Shown: positions 1-8,596 of the stretch, piece by piece | How the letters are laid out: each line of letters opens with the position of its first letter | Position numbering within the stretch: position 1 is the stretch's first letter | Source of the DNA: Candidatus Afararchaeum irisae | GTDB taxonomy: Archaea; Halobacteriota; Halobacteria; Halobacteriales; Afararchaeaceae | DNA length: 64,000 bases | Reading direction: 5' to 3' | Assembly (NCBI GenBank): GCA_034190545.1 | Contig: JAXIOF010000031.1 | Location: 1-64,000, forward strand | The notes under the pieces: generated by a model | Database searches by the model: none | Told to the model about the DNA's origin: nothing | The model's input: only the letters and a program-made list of their open reading frames with translations | Translations under genes and position numbers: made by a program

Positions 1-158
1 GTGGTGTAGACCTGACCGGCTCCATCGGTCTCTTAGTACGGTTCGTCGAAGACGGTCACATTTCTGCTGAGACCGCTGACAGGTATCTTAAGCGCTGGAT
101 CGATGAGGCGGGTTTCCGGTCGCCTGCCCGCGACTTTGACGTGTTTCTGGAGAATTGA
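1..158 (+). CDS. C-terminus of a PIN-like DUF3368 protein (partial)
   Basis: Reading from base 3, the frame is open to a TGA at 156-158. It encodes about 51 residues with the pattern TGSIGLLVRFVEDGHIS, then a Leu-Lys-Arg-rich helix and AGFRSPARD. This pattern (T-G-[ST]-[IL]-G-[VL]-L) closes DUF3368 PIN-domain proteins, which are predicted nucleases and usually the toxin of a two-gene module. The catalytic N-terminal part lies left of the window, so activity cannot be judged. Bases 159-296 hold no convincing gene; an 84-codon minus-strand frame across it is a shadow of this one. Confidence 0.6.
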   Translation, partial: GVDLTGSIGLLVRFVEDGHISAETADRYLKRWIDEAGFRSPARDFDVFLEN

Positions 159-296
159 GTCTCGTTGAGATTGCAGGTCATCCGTCCTTTTAGTCAATTT
201 CGATCTAGCAGACACGAGTGCCCTGGTCTCGTTAGCGACGGTCGGTCTTCTCGATTCCTTCCTGACCGAGTTCGACGTCCACACCACCTGGACTGT

Positions 297-914
297 CTAT
301 TCGACTGACACCAATCCTCGAACAGGCAGGTCGGGCATACCGCCTACGACGTCGCTCCTCTCGATTCTCGTCGTCTGCTTCGGAATATCCTTCGAGGCTG
401 TGAAGGGTCCCAACTCTATCTCGGCGGTACCCTCGATTCTCACGAAGACGTCGCCGTCGACGGCTAAAGTCCCTGCGAGCTTCGCGCTCTCGTCGTTCCG
501 AGCCTCGAACTCCGTTCTCTGTGTCACGGTCTCCGAAGGCGGGACTCTGACGTCCTCAAAGCTTCCGTTTCCGAGACGGCTGTACTCGCCGTCCTCGTCG
601 TCCGCCCAGTAGACATCGTAGTCGACTGACTTCACGGAGCCGCCTATCTCGTTCGCCGAGTTGTTGATGTAGAACGGGATGTCGAGTGTCACAGCGGATG
701 TGGATATCTCTGTAATTCTCACCTGAGGGACATCCACGGGACCCACCGACCCGGTGACCACGCCGATATCGGGAGCCTCAACGTCGCCTGTGGCTAACTG
801 TGAGACGGCACCTGCTGGATCACCGACTAGGACGTATCCTGATCCTACTGCACCTCCGATTACGACGGCGATGAGGACGACGACAGTTACTACTCCTTTT
901 CGTATGGCCCCCAT
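297..914 (-). CDS. Membrane-anchored LEA14/WHy-like protein
   Basis: A 205-residue protein with one hydrophobic N-terminal segment (about residues 6-32, with Gly-rich packing) followed by an extracellular beta-sandwich. The block ITEISTSAVTLDIPFYINNS (about 67-86) is the usual opening of the LEA14/WHy fold ('...N...P.....v.y.vy'), found in desiccation-related proteins of bacteria and archaea. It begins 5 nt after the HIT gene and is probably the last gene of the operon running leftward from about 8.6 kb. Its function is unknown; a structural or stress role at the cell surface is an inference from the fold. Confidence 0.65.
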   Translation of the reverse strand: MGAIRKGVVTVVVLIAVVIGGAVGSGYVLVGDPAGAVSQLATGDVEAPDIGVVTGSVGPVDVPQVRITEISTSAVTLDIPFYINNSANEIGGSVKSVDYDVYWADDEDGEYSRLGNGSFEDVRVPPSETVTQRTEFEARNDESAKLAGTLAVDGDVFVRIEGTAEIELGPFTASKDIPKQTTRIERSDVVGGMPDLPVRGLVSVE

Positions 915-919
915 CTGAT

Positions 920-1348
920 CTACTCTACGTTCCCCGAGATAGACTCAGCGATCTCGTCCATCTCGTCGTCTTCGAGTTCGACCGTAGAGGGTAGTATGTT
1001 GTGTATCGGACCGCCGCCGTCACCCTCGAAACGTGGGACTATATGAGCGTGAAGATGCGGAACCTCCTGTCCTGCTGCTTCTCCGTTGTTTATTCCGACG
1101 TTCGCGGCGTCGGCGTCGACAGCTTCTGTGACGGGCTCGACGAGTTCTCTCACCGCACTGAAGACCGCCTCCGAGTACTCATCGTCGAGGTCTTCGAGTG
1201 TCTCGGAGTGGTTCTTAGGTATCACGAGTGTGTGTCCGCGTGACAGGGGATTGACATCGAGGAACGAGAGTACTTTGTCGTCCTCGTATACCTTACGTGA
1301 CGGTAGCTCTCCGTCTATTATCTTACAGAATATACAGTCTTTTGACAT
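920..1348 (-). CDS. HIT-family nucleotide hydrolase
   Basis: A 142-residue protein with the histidine triad H98-L-H100-A-H102 and the N-terminal Cys pair C5/C8 (CIFC) that often binds zinc in this family. HIT proteins hydrolyse nucleoside phosphoramidates or adenylylated substrates such as AMP-lysine or Ap4A through a His nucleophile. Length and motif spacing are standard for Hint/HinT-like members. It follows glmS after 46 nt on the same strand, so it is likely cotranscribed, though no specific link to sugar metabolism is evident. Confidence 0.88.
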   Translation of the reverse strand: MSKDCIFCKIIDGELPSRKVYEDDKVLSFLDVNPLSRGHTLVIPKNHSETLEDLDDEYSEAVFSAVRELVEPVTEAVDADAANVGINNGEAAGQEVPHLHAHIVPRFEGDGGGPIHNILPSTVELEDDEMDEIAESISGNVE

Positions 1349-1394
1349 GGTTATGTGTAGTAACCGGTGGGAGCAAAAAGGTTACTCTCGTCGT

Positions 1395-3224
1395 CTACTC
1401 GACAGTCACACTCTTAGCGAGGTTTCTCGGCTTGTCTATGTTCCTGCCTTTGAGATCGGCGACGTTGTAGGCGAGAAGCTGGAGATAGACGTTAGCTAAG
1501 ACTGGCTCCATTGCACCCGCATCGGGGACTTCGAGTACCGTATCCGCGTACTTCTCGGCTCCGTCGACCCACGAAGATGCCACTCCTATAACGGGTGCTT
1601 CCCTCGACTTGACCTCCTTGACGTTGTTGACTGTCTCTCCGGGTCTCGTTCCTTCAGTCAGGACTGCGACTACGGCTGTCTCCGAAGTCACTAGAGCGAG
1701 AGGTCCGTGCTTTAGCTCCCCAGCGGGGAACCCCTCGGCGTGGTCGTACGAGATTTCCTTGAGCTTGAGAGCGCCTTCGAGCGAGACGGGATGTCCCAGC
1801 TTTCTACCGATATAGAAGAAGGCGTCCGAGTCGGCGTACTCCTCGGCGACTTGTCTGACCTCATCCTCGTTGTCGAGAACCTGCTGTACACCACCCGGGA
1901 GACTCCGTATGTCTTCGAGTATCTCCGAGGCGGTCTCGGAGCCTAACGCGCCCCGTTTTCGTCCGACGTAGACGGTGAGAAGACCGAGCGTGGCGACCTG
2001 TGAGACGAATGTCTTGGTCGCCGCGACGCCTATCTCGGGTCCTGCACGTATGTAGAGGGTTTCGTCAGCCTCACGCGTCACTGTGCTTCCTACGGTGTTT
2101 GTGACAGCGAGCGTCCTGGCTCCGCTCCTCTTCGCCCTCTTGAGAGCCGAGAGGGTGTCTGCGGTCTCACCGCTCTGTGTCACCGCGACGACGAGTGTCC
2201 GCCACGGGTCACGTCCCCCGTCGAAGTCGTACTCGTGGGAGTACTCCGCAGTCACACGTACGTCTGCGTACTCCTCCATGAGCTCCTCGGCGACGAGACA
2301 GGCGTGGTACGACGTTCCTGCGCCGACTACCTGTATCTCCTCGACTGAGTTGAGGTACTCGTCGGGAAGCGACACGTCGAGGTTCGCCTCACCCTCTATC
2401 TCGTCTATACGTCCCGAGAGGGTCTGGCGGAGCGACTGTGGCTGTTCGTGTATCTCCTTGAGCATGTAATGGTCGTATCCGCCTTTCTCGGCAGCCTCGG
2501 GCTCCCAGTCGACTGTCTCGACCTCACGTTCGACCCTCTCACCTGTCTCGGAGTCGTATATCTCGATGTCGTCGGCTGTTACGAGGGCGACGTCACCGTT
2601 TTCGAGGTAGGTGACTTCGTCAGTGTAGTCTATGAAAGCCGTGACGTCGCTTCCGACGTAGTTCTCGTCGTCTCCGTAGCCGAGTATCAGGGGGCTGTCC
2701 TGACGTGCGACCGCGATCTCGTCGTTCGACGAGGAGACTGCTGCGACAGCGTAGCTTCCCTCTATTCTCCCGACCGTCTTCCGGAACGCCTCGAAGAACC
2801 CCGCGCCGGCGTCGATCTCCTCCTCGATGAGATGTGGTATGACCTCTGTGTCGGTATCGCTACTGAATTCGTGGCTCGCGAGTTCGTGTTTCAGGTCGTC
2901 GAAGTTGTCGATTATGCCGTTGTGAACGACGCCTATCTCACCCGTACAGTCGGTGTGCGGATGTGCGTTCTCGTCTGTTGGCTCTCCGTGGGTCGACCAC
3001 CGGGTGTGTCCAATACCTGTACCTGTCTTGGCTTCCCCGGTTTCGGGTAGTATCTCTTCGAGACGGTCTATCTTGCCCTTTTTCTTGTAGACGTCGAGAC
3101 TGTCGGACGAGAGCGCGACACCCGCCGAGTCGTATCCCCTGTAGTCGAGGTTCCGGAGTCCGTTGACGAGGACTTCGAGAGCCTCGGAGCCGTCGTCGCT
3201 CGTGTATCCTACTATCCCACACAT
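1395..3224 (-). CDS. glmS: Glutamine--fructose-6-phosphate aminotransferase (isomerizing)
   Basis: A full-length GlmS (609 residues) that makes glucosamine-6-phosphate from fructose-6-phosphate and glutamine, the entry step to UDP-GlcNAc. It starts MCGIVGY, so Cys2 becomes the N-terminal nucleophile of the class II glutaminase domain (about 1-220; HTRWSTHG and HNGIIDN motifs follow). Two SIS sugar-isomerase domains come next (about 285-420 and 455-600), with GTSYHAC, TQSGETADT, and the terminal KPRNLAKSVTVE signature. The ATG lies 1 nt beyond the stop of the upstream nucleotidyltransferase, so translation is probably coupled. Placed with GlmU-type enzymes, it supplies amino sugar for the glycans built elsewhere in this window. 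Confidence 0.97.
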   Translation of the reverse strand: MCGIVGYTSDDGSEALEVLVNGLRNLDYRGYDSAGVALSSDSLDVYKKKGKIDRLEEILPETGEAKTGTGIGHTRWSTHGEPTDENAHPHTDCTGEIGVVHNGIIDNFDDLKHELASHEFSSDTDTEVIPHLIEEEIDAGAGFFEAFRKTVGRIEGSYAVAAVSSSNDEIAVARQDSPLILGYGDDENYVGSDVTAFIDYTDEVTYLENGDVALVTADDIEIYDSETGERVEREVETVDWEPEAAEKGGYDHYMLKEIHEQPQSLRQTLSGRIDEIEGEANLDVSLPDEYLNSVEEIQVVGAGTSYHACLVAEELMEEYADVRVTAEYSHEYDFDGGRDPWRTLVVAVTQSGETADTLSALKRAKRSGARTLAVTNTVGSTVTREADETLYIRAGPEIGVAATKTFVSQVATLGLLTVYVGRKRGALGSETASEILEDIRSLPGGVQQVLDNEDEVRQVAEEYADSDAFFYIGRKLGHPVSLEGALKLKEISYDHAEGFPAGELKHGPLALVTSETAVVAVLTEGTRPGETVNNVKEVKSREAPVIGVASSWVDGAEKYADTVLEVPDAGAMEPVLANVYLQLLAYNVADLKGRNIDKPRNLAKSVTVE

Positions 3225-3225
3225 A

Positions 3226-4386
3226 CTATCCCCTCCTCACCTCTGAGTCCGACGGTACTTTCCCCGAGAGTCTCACGCCTTCCTCGGCTGTCGTCCCGTC
3301 TCCGATTACCGTACCTGTTTCGACTGTCGCTCCGCCGCCTATACGTGAGTTGTCGCCTATGACACCGCCGAGACGGACGTCCTCGTGTATCTCGTTCTCG
3401 ACGACTACGTCGGATCTGCCGCCTGCGACGGTACTGTTGGGCTCTATAACGGCGTTAGCACCCACGACGGCGTCCTTGACGACCGCACCCTCTCCTATGT
3501 AGGCGTCTTCGAGTACGACGGAGTTAGATACGACAGCGTTCGCTCCGACACGTACGTTGTCCCCGAGAGACGTTCCCCGCATAACTGTGGAGTTGTGTCC
3601 GACACGGCAGCCGTCGCCGACACAGACCGATCCGACTACGTCTCCGTCGATACGGCTGTCACCGATCCCCTCGTACCCTCTGTCTATCGCGTTTGAGTTG
3701 ACCTGTATGAGATCCCAGAGATGTGAGACGTCTATCCACATCTCCGATCTCACCGCCCTGACTCTCTGACTCCGGTCTATCAGACGGCTGAGTGTCGAGG
3801 TTATAGATATCTCTCCGTCGGCACCCGTCGGAGTATCACGTATCTCGTCGAAGACAGAGACGTCGAATCCGTAGACTCCTGCGTTTATCACGTCTGTCTG
3901 TGTCTCGTACTCGGGTGGCTTCTCAGTTATGCTAACGACCTCGTCTCCTTCGGTTTCTACGACTCCGTAGTCACTCGGCTCGTCGGCGCGTGTGACTGCG
4001 ACCACAGTGCCGTCTCCGTCCCTGTGTTTGTCTACGATACTCTCGACAACGTCCGACTCTATCATCCTGTCGCCGTTGAGTACGACGAAGTCGCCGTCGA
4101 CGTACTCCTCAGCCTGTAGAACTGCGTGTCCCGTACCGAGCTGTCTCTCCTGTGCGGCGTACTCGACTGAGACGTCCCAGTCGTTTCCGTCTCCGAAGTA
4201 GCTCTGTATCCTCTCACGCTTGTATCCGACGACTATCACAGTCTCGTCGATACCCGCCTCGGCGACCGCCTCGACGACGTGTTCGAGAAGGGGCTTGTTG
4301 GCGACGGGTATCATCGGCTTCGGGCGCAGGTTCGTGAGAGGCTTGAGACGTCTACCCTCCCCCGCGGCGAGGATTACGGCTTTCAT
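3226..4386 (-). CDS. Sugar-1-phosphate nucleotidyltransferase with left-handed beta-helix tail
   Basis: A 386-residue protein. The N-terminal nucleotidyltransferase domain (about 1-230) has the pyrophosphorylase signature LAAGEGRRLKPLTNLRPKP and VLNGDRMI. The C-terminal part is a hexapeptide-repeat left-handed beta-helix. Unlike the next gene, it lacks the N-RHD...GRRKLG acetyltransferase motif of GlmU, so it is more likely a glucose-1-P or mannose-1-P nucleotidyltransferase with a structural or regulatory helix. Its ATG overlaps the stop of the upstream paralogue by 4 nt. The nucleotide and sugar cannot be fixed from sequence alone. Confidence 0.88.
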   Translation of the reverse strand: MKAVILAAGEGRRLKPLTNLRPKPMIPVANKPLLEHVVEAVAEAGIDETVIVVGYKRERIQSYFGDGNDWDVSVEYAAQERQLGTGHAVLQAEEYVDGDFVVLNGDRMIESDVVESIVDKHRDGDGTVVAVTRADEPSDYGVVETEGDEVVSITEKPPEYETQTDVINAGVYGFDVSVFDEIRDTPTGADGEISITSTLSRLIDRSQRVRAVRSEMWIDVSHLWDLIQVNSNAIDRGYEGIGDSRIDGDVVGSVCVGDGCRVGHNSTVMRGTSLGDNVRVGANAVVSNSVVLEDAYIGEGAVVKDAVVGANAVIEPNSTVAGGRSDVVVENEIHEDVRLGGVIGDNSRIGGGATVETGTVIGDGTTAEEGVRLSGKVPSDSEVRRG

Positions 4387-5576
4387 ACTCTGTCCTCCAT
4401 TACTGTCTCACCAGGCTTGGCTGTTTCCTTCGGTGCCATCTTGACTCCGGCGTTGAGACTCGTATTGATTCCAGTCTTGACCCCGTCTCCTAGGACGACG
4501 CCTAGCTTACGCCTGCCTGTATCGACTGACTCACCCTTGACGTTCATTCTGACGTTCTCGCCGTCGTGTCTCAGATTTGCGACCATACTACCCGCGCCTA
4601 AGTTGACGTCCTCTCCGACGACTGAGTCGCCGATGTACGACAGATGTCCTGCTGTCGCGCCCTCCATGAGTACGGAGTTCTTGACCTCTACGGAGCTTCC
4701 GACCTTGGCGTTCTCTCCGACTGTCGTCGAGCCTCTCACGTATGCGTTGGGTCCTACGACTGCACCCGACTTCACGACTACGTCGCCCTCTATACGTGTC
4801 CCCGACTTGATCTCAGCGCCCTCCTCGACGACGACGTTTCCGTCACCTACTACGACGCCGTCCTCGACATCGCCGTCTATCGATCTGTCGTTACGTGACA
4901 GGATCTCGGTGTTGGCTTCGAGTATCTCCCACGGACGTCCGACGTCGAGCCAGACACCGTCGTGTTCGACGACACCGAAGCCGAAGCCGTCATCGACCAT
5001 CGCACGTATCGTGTCGGTAATCTCGTACTCTCCTCTCTCGCTCTTGGGCGTCTCACGTATGTAGTCGAAGACGTCGGGTTCGAAGACGTATAGACCGAGG
5101 TTGGCGAGGTTCGACGGCGGGTCGTCGGGCTTCTCGACGACAGAGGTGACCTCACCGTCTTCGACTCCCACGACGCCGTACTCCGTCGGGTTTTCGACTC
5201 TTCTGACCGTGACTGCGGAGTCGTACTCGACGGGTCTCTCGACGAGTTCGGGGAAGACTACTACGTCCCCGTTGAGGGCTATGAACCTCTCGTCGACGTA
5301 GGGCTCCGCCGTGCCTATCGCGTGGGCGGTGCCTTCTTGGTCGTCCTGTACGGCGTACTCGACTGGCTTTCCGTCGTACTCGTCGCCGAAGTACTCCTTG
5401 ACGTCGTCGGAGGCGTATCCGACTACTATTACGAAGCCGTCGACGTACCCCGAACACGCGTCTAAGACGCCTTCGAGAAGAGGCTTGCCTCCGACGGGAA
5501 CCATCGGCTTCGGACGCGTCCGTGTGACCGGGCGCATACGTGTTCCCTCACCCGCGGCGAGGACTACCGCCTTCAT
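4383..5576 (-). CDS. glmU: Bifunctional GlmU: UDP-GlcNAc pyrophosphorylase / GlcN-1-P acetyltransferase
   Basis: A 397-residue enzyme with an N-terminal nucleotidyltransferase domain (LAAGEGTRMRPVTRTRPKP, ALNGDVVV) and a C-terminal left-handed beta-helix. The archaeal GlmU acetyltransferase pattern is present: HLSYIGDSVVGEDVNLGAGS, then N-LRHD, then GRRKLGVVLGD and TGINTSLNAG. These catalyse acetylation of GlcN-1-P and UTP transfer, giving UDP-GlcNAc. It overlaps the epimerase gene upstream and the paralogous nucleotidyltransferase downstream by 4 nt each. It sits two genes from glmS, so UDP-GlcNAc synthesis is co-encoded here apart from the mutase GlmM, which I do not see. Confidence 0.93.
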   Translation of the reverse strand: MKAVVLAAGEGTRMRPVTRTRPKPMVPVGGKPLLEGVLDACSGYVDGFVIVVGYASDDVKEYFGDEYDGKPVEYAVQDDQEGTAHAIGTAEPYVDERFIALNGDVVVFPELVERPVEYDSAVTVRRVENPTEYGVVGVEDGEVTSVVEKPDDPPSNLANLGLYVFEPDVFDYIRETPKSERGEYEITDTIRAMVDDGFGFGVVEHDGVWLDVGRPWEILEANTEILSRNDRSIDGDVEDGVVVGDGNVVVEEGAEIKSGTRIEGDVVVKSGAVVGPNAYVRGSTTVGENAKVGSSVEVKNSVLMEGATAGHLSYIGDSVVGEDVNLGAGSMVANLRHDGENVRMNVKGESVDTGRRKLGVVLGDGVKTGINTSLNAGVKMAPKETAKPGETVMEDRV

Positions 5577-6520
5577 TCGGATACCATCTCCCTGACTGCC
5601 CTCTCTATGTCGTACTCCGCCTCGAAGCCTATCCCGTCGCGTGCCTTTGTCGTGTCGACGGTGAAGTCGTCCACGAGTGTCTCGTCCTCACGTGGGTTGT
5701 CGACGAGTTCTACTTCGGGCGAATATCCCCTCTCTTCCTCGACTACCTCCTGTACTGTCTCGGCGATTTCGAGTATGCTACGGCAGTCTCCGCTCGCTAT
5801 CGGATACGTCGTCGCACCGTCTTCCTCGTCGAGTATGACGTCGAGAGAGTCGGCGTAGGCACGTGCTGTGTCCTTTACGTGTATGAAGTCGCGCGCCTGC
5901 GTCCCGGGCTTGAAGACTGTGAGTGGTTCTTTGTTGAGAGCCTTGTCGACGAATATGTTTATGACGGTGTTCTTTCCTATCTCCTTACCGCCGAGTTCGT
6001 GGTGTCCGTAGAGGTTCGACTTCATGTAGACGTGAGCCGGGAACTCGCCGCGCGAGAGTGAGTGGATGTCGTCCTCTCCCATCGACTTAGTGAGACCGTA
6101 GGTGTTGAGTGGATTCCTCGGGTGGTCAGAGGTGATCGGGAACTCGACGGGGTCACCGATTATAGCCATGCTACACGGGAAGACGAGTGGTATACCGTTC
6201 TCACGGCAGACCCAAGCGACGTTCTCGGTGCCTCCGACGTTGACGTCGAAGGCGAGTTCGGGGTTGTCATCACACGAGTCGACACCACTCACAGCTGCGA
6301 GATGCATCAGCACATCGACGTCGTCGTACGTCTCCCGCAGACCGTCCCTGTCACGTACGTCTAAGTCACGTATCTCGACTCCCTCGACCTCGTCGACCTT
6401 CGCGTTGTAGAAGTTGTCTGTCGGTACGACCTCATGTCCTTCTTCGAGTAGGTTCGCTGTTAGACGTGAACCTATGTATCCACCCGCTCCTGTGACTCCT
6501 ATCTTATATGTCTCTGTCAT
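5573..6520 (-). CDS. NAD-dependent sugar epimerase/dehydratase (extended SDR)
   Basis: A 315-residue extended short-chain dehydrogenase. The NAD-binding motif TGAGGYIGSRL (about residues 9-19) lies at the N-terminus. The usual LMHLAAVSG block follows at about 90, then the catalytic region SMAIIGDP, then a Y-G-L-T-K version of YxxxK (NTYGLTKSMGED). Such enzymes interconvert or dehydrate nucleotide sugars (UDP-GlcNAc, UDP-Glc, UDP-glucuronate). Substrate is not readable from the motifs. It is embedded by 4-nt overlaps between GlmU and another epimerase, so its product is likely a precursor for the same glycan. Confidence 0.9.
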   Translation of the reverse strand: MTETYKIGVTGAGGYIGSRLTANLLEEGHEVVPTDNFYNAKVDEVEGVEIRDLDVRDRDGLRETYDDVDVLMHLAAVSGVDSCDDNPELAFDVNVGGTENVAWVCRENGIPLVFPCSMAIIGDPVEFPITSDHPRNPLNTYGLTKSMGEDDIHSLSRGEFPAHVYMKSNLYGHHELGGKEIGKNTVINIFVDKALNKEPLTVFKPGTQARDFIHVKDTARAYADSLDVILDEEDGATTYPIASGDCRSILEIAETVQEVVEEERGYSPEVELVDNPREDETLVDDFTVDTTKARDGIGFEAEYDIERAVREMVSE

Positions 6521-7458
6521 ATCTGTTTCTCCTTAGTCTTGGCTCGGTCGGCTAAAAACCTGTCTCTGAGATCACGGACTCCTTCACGTAGGCTGTGTTC
6601 GAGTGTGAATCCCTGATCACTTACCTTGTCGAACGATACGTGGTACGACGGTCCGGGGTTCTCGCCACGCAGGTACTCGGTCTTCACATCAGTCCCGACC
6701 ACCTCGGACACAGTCTCGGCGATTCCGTCTACCGTGTAGTTCTCGCCTCCCGTGTTGTAGACTCCCTCGTCCCACGACAGAGCCTCGACGAAGGCTCGTG
6801 CTGCGTCTTTGACGTGTATGAAGGGTCTCCAGTTACTGCCGTCGCCGTAGACGGTGAGAGTCTCGTCTGCGAGCGCGCGGAATACGAAGCTGTTTACGAC
6901 GAGGTTGAAACGTACACCCGGCGACCAGCCGTAGTTGGTGGCGAGTCTGAGACTCACCGTCTCGACCTCCGACTCCTTACATCTCTCTTCCGCCATCAGC
7001 TTCGCTTCGGAGTAGGGGTTCATAGGGTCGGGGTCGTCGTCCTCTGTGAGATCGTCGGAGTAGCTTCCGCCGTAGACGTTGCACGAGCTAGCGAGGACGA
7101 ATCTCTCGACACCCTCCGACTCCGCCTCGTCTAGTACCGTCTCTACACCCTCATGGTTGACCTCGATAGTCTTCTTACGTATCTCGTGGGTGTCCGATGC
7201 TCCTGTGATTCCCGCGAGATGTATGATACTGTCGACTCCGTCTACCGCACGTCTCACGGCTTCTGTGTTACGTATATCGCCTCTGACGAACTCGATACCG
7301 TCGGTATCGCCCTTACTACTGCCGAAACTTCCCGCGAGGTTCCGTGGTGACGAAAGTGAGAAGTCATCGAGAACCACGACTTCGTGACCGCGTTCCTGAA
7401 GCATCGGCACGACTCCACTGCCCACGTAGCCCGCGCCTCCGGTGACGAGTACCTTAAT
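6517..7458 (-). CDS. NAD-dependent sugar epimerase/dehydratase, apparently starting at ATT
   Basis: An extended SDR of 313 residues. The first ATG/GTG/TTG in frame (GTG, complement of 7423-7425) would begin inside the Rossmann motif and delete it. The frame continues upstream for 11 more codons reading I-K-V-L-V-T-G-G-A-G-Y. That gives a complete TGGAGYVGSG dinucleotide motif at the expected distance from the N-terminus, and there is no canonical start before the frame enters the upstream gene. I therefore place the start at an ATT codon (complement of 7456-7458), which overlaps the TAA stop of the upstream gene. A G-rich GGGGGTG lies about 6 nt before it. Further motifs: SIIHLAGITG, ASSCNVYG, and YSEAK (YxxxK). 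It overlaps the next gene by 4 nt. Confidence 0.82.
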   Translation of the reverse strand: MKVLVTGGAGYVGSGVVPMLQERGHEVVVLDDFSLSSPRNLAGSFGSSKGDTDGIEFVRGDIRNTEAVRRAVDGVDSIIHLAGITGASDTHEIRKKTIEVNHEGVETVLDEAESEGVERFVLASSCNVYGGSYSDDLTEDDDPDPMNPYSEAKLMAEERCKESEVETVSLRLATNYGWSPGVRFNLVVNSFVFRALADETLTVYGDGSNWRPFIHVKDAARAFVEALSWDEGVYNTGGENYTVDGIAETVSEVVGTDVKTEYLRGENPGPSYHVSFDKVSDQGFTLEHSLREGVRDLRDRFLADRAKTKEKQI

Positions 7459-8596
7459 CCTGAAGCACCCCCGGAAGGAACCGGTCTTCGTGTGCCTCGA
7501 CTACGTCGCTGCGGTCGTCGAGTGTCGAGAGTATGCCACGAACCCCCTCCTCGAGCGTCTGCCTCTGTTCGCCGAGAAGATCCATGAAACGGTCGTTCTC
7601 CATCTCCATCTTGTGCTCCTCGTCCTCCTCACGCGGATTCTCGAAATGCTCAACATCGGCGTCTAGACCGAACTCGTCGCCGACGTCAGAGATAGTCTCG
7701 GCGAGCTCTACTATAGCTACGGGTCTCGTGACCTGGTTGTAGACCTCTAATCCGTCGCCTCCGTGTCCCTCTTCGACTAGGTTCACGAGACTCTCGACTG
7801 CGTCCTCTAAGCTCACCATCGGCTTTCTCTGTTCTCCTTTTCCGTAGACTGTGAGAGGGTATCCCGCGACAGCCTGTGCACAGAACCGGTTGACTACCGT
7901 CCCGAAGTAGTAGTCGAAGTCGTACCTCGTCCCGAGTCCCGTCTCACGTGTCTCCTCTGTCTCTGTGCCGTAGACGATCGCAGTACGTACGTCACTCACG
8001 GGCTGATCCCACTGTTTCGACGCGAGACGCATGTTGGCGGCGTCGAAGTCCTTCGTGGCGTGGTACCACGAACCTCCCATGTTGGGGAAAGGAACCTCGT
8101 CGGACTCGCCGTTACGGTCGACCTCGAAGCCTCCCTCGGGTATCTCGAAGTCGGGTGCTCCGTAGAGACCCGTCGTAGTCGTCTCTATGAAATGAGTGTC
8201 TTCGAGACCCGTCTCGCGGAGCCCCCAGAGAAGGTTGACGTTCATCGAGTTGTTGTTCCTCTGGGTTTCGAGGGCACGCTCGCCGTTTATCTGGGAGTAG
8301 GGAGCACTCGGCTGTGCGGCGGCGTGGACTACGGTGTCTGGCTCGTGGACTTCGAGAATCTGTTTGACGAACTCCCTGTCGGCGAGGTCTCCCTCTATAA
8401 AGCTGAGGTTGGGCTCGGCGTCGAACCTCTCCTCGGGCGAGTCGATCGGAACCGCCGAGACACTACCCGACTCCTCGACCCATCTCCTCCTGTCGAGGCT
8501 GTCGACTCCGATCACTCTCTCGTCGAGTCTCCTTGAAAGACGTAACGAGAGGGGCCATCCGACGTATCCGTCTGCTCCTGTGACTAAGACAGACAT
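7454..8596 (-). CDS. UDP-sulfoquinovose synthase-like enzyme (SQD1/Agl3 type)
   Basis: A 380-residue SDR whose features match UDP-sulfoquinovose synthase rather than ordinary epimerases. These are VLVTGADGYVGWPLSLRLS at the N-terminus, HAAAQPSAPYSQIN with a following TQRNNN segment (about 100-120), a Thr-rich catalytic block TTTTGLYG, WYHATKD providing YxxxK, then the long YDFDYYFGTVVNRFCAQA...LTVYGKG stretch. SQD1 converts UDP-glucose plus sulfite to UDP-sulfoquinovose. Its archaeal counterpart Agl3 supplies sulfoquinovose for Sulfolobus N-glycans. It is the first gene of the leftward operon. The function here is inferred by family resemblance; a related UDP-sugar epimerase of the same clade remains possible. 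Confidence 0.8.
   Translation of the reverse strand: MSVLVTGADGYVGWPLSLRLSRRLDERVIGVDSLDRRRWVEESGSVSAVPIDSPEERFDAEPNLSFIEGDLADREFVKQILEVHEPDTVVHAAAQPSAPYSQINGERALETQRNNNSMNVNLLWGLRETGLEDTHFIETTTTGLYGAPDFEIPEGGFEVDRNGESDEVPFPNMGGSWYHATKDFDAANMRLASKQWDQPVSDVRTAIVYGTETEETRETGLGTRYDFDYYFGTVVNRFCAQAVAGYPLTVYGKGEQRKPMVSLEDAVESLVNLVEEGHGGDGLEVYNQVTRPVAIVELAETISDVGDEFGLDADVEHFENPREEDEEHKMEMENDRFMDLLGEQRQTLEEGVRGILSTLDDRSDVVEAHEDRFLPGVLQD

Noticed and set aside
33-287. 84-codon minus-strand frame at the left edge
   Set aside because: It overlaps the end of the PIN-like gene on the other strand and has a low-complexity basic composition unlike the acidic proteins of this genome.
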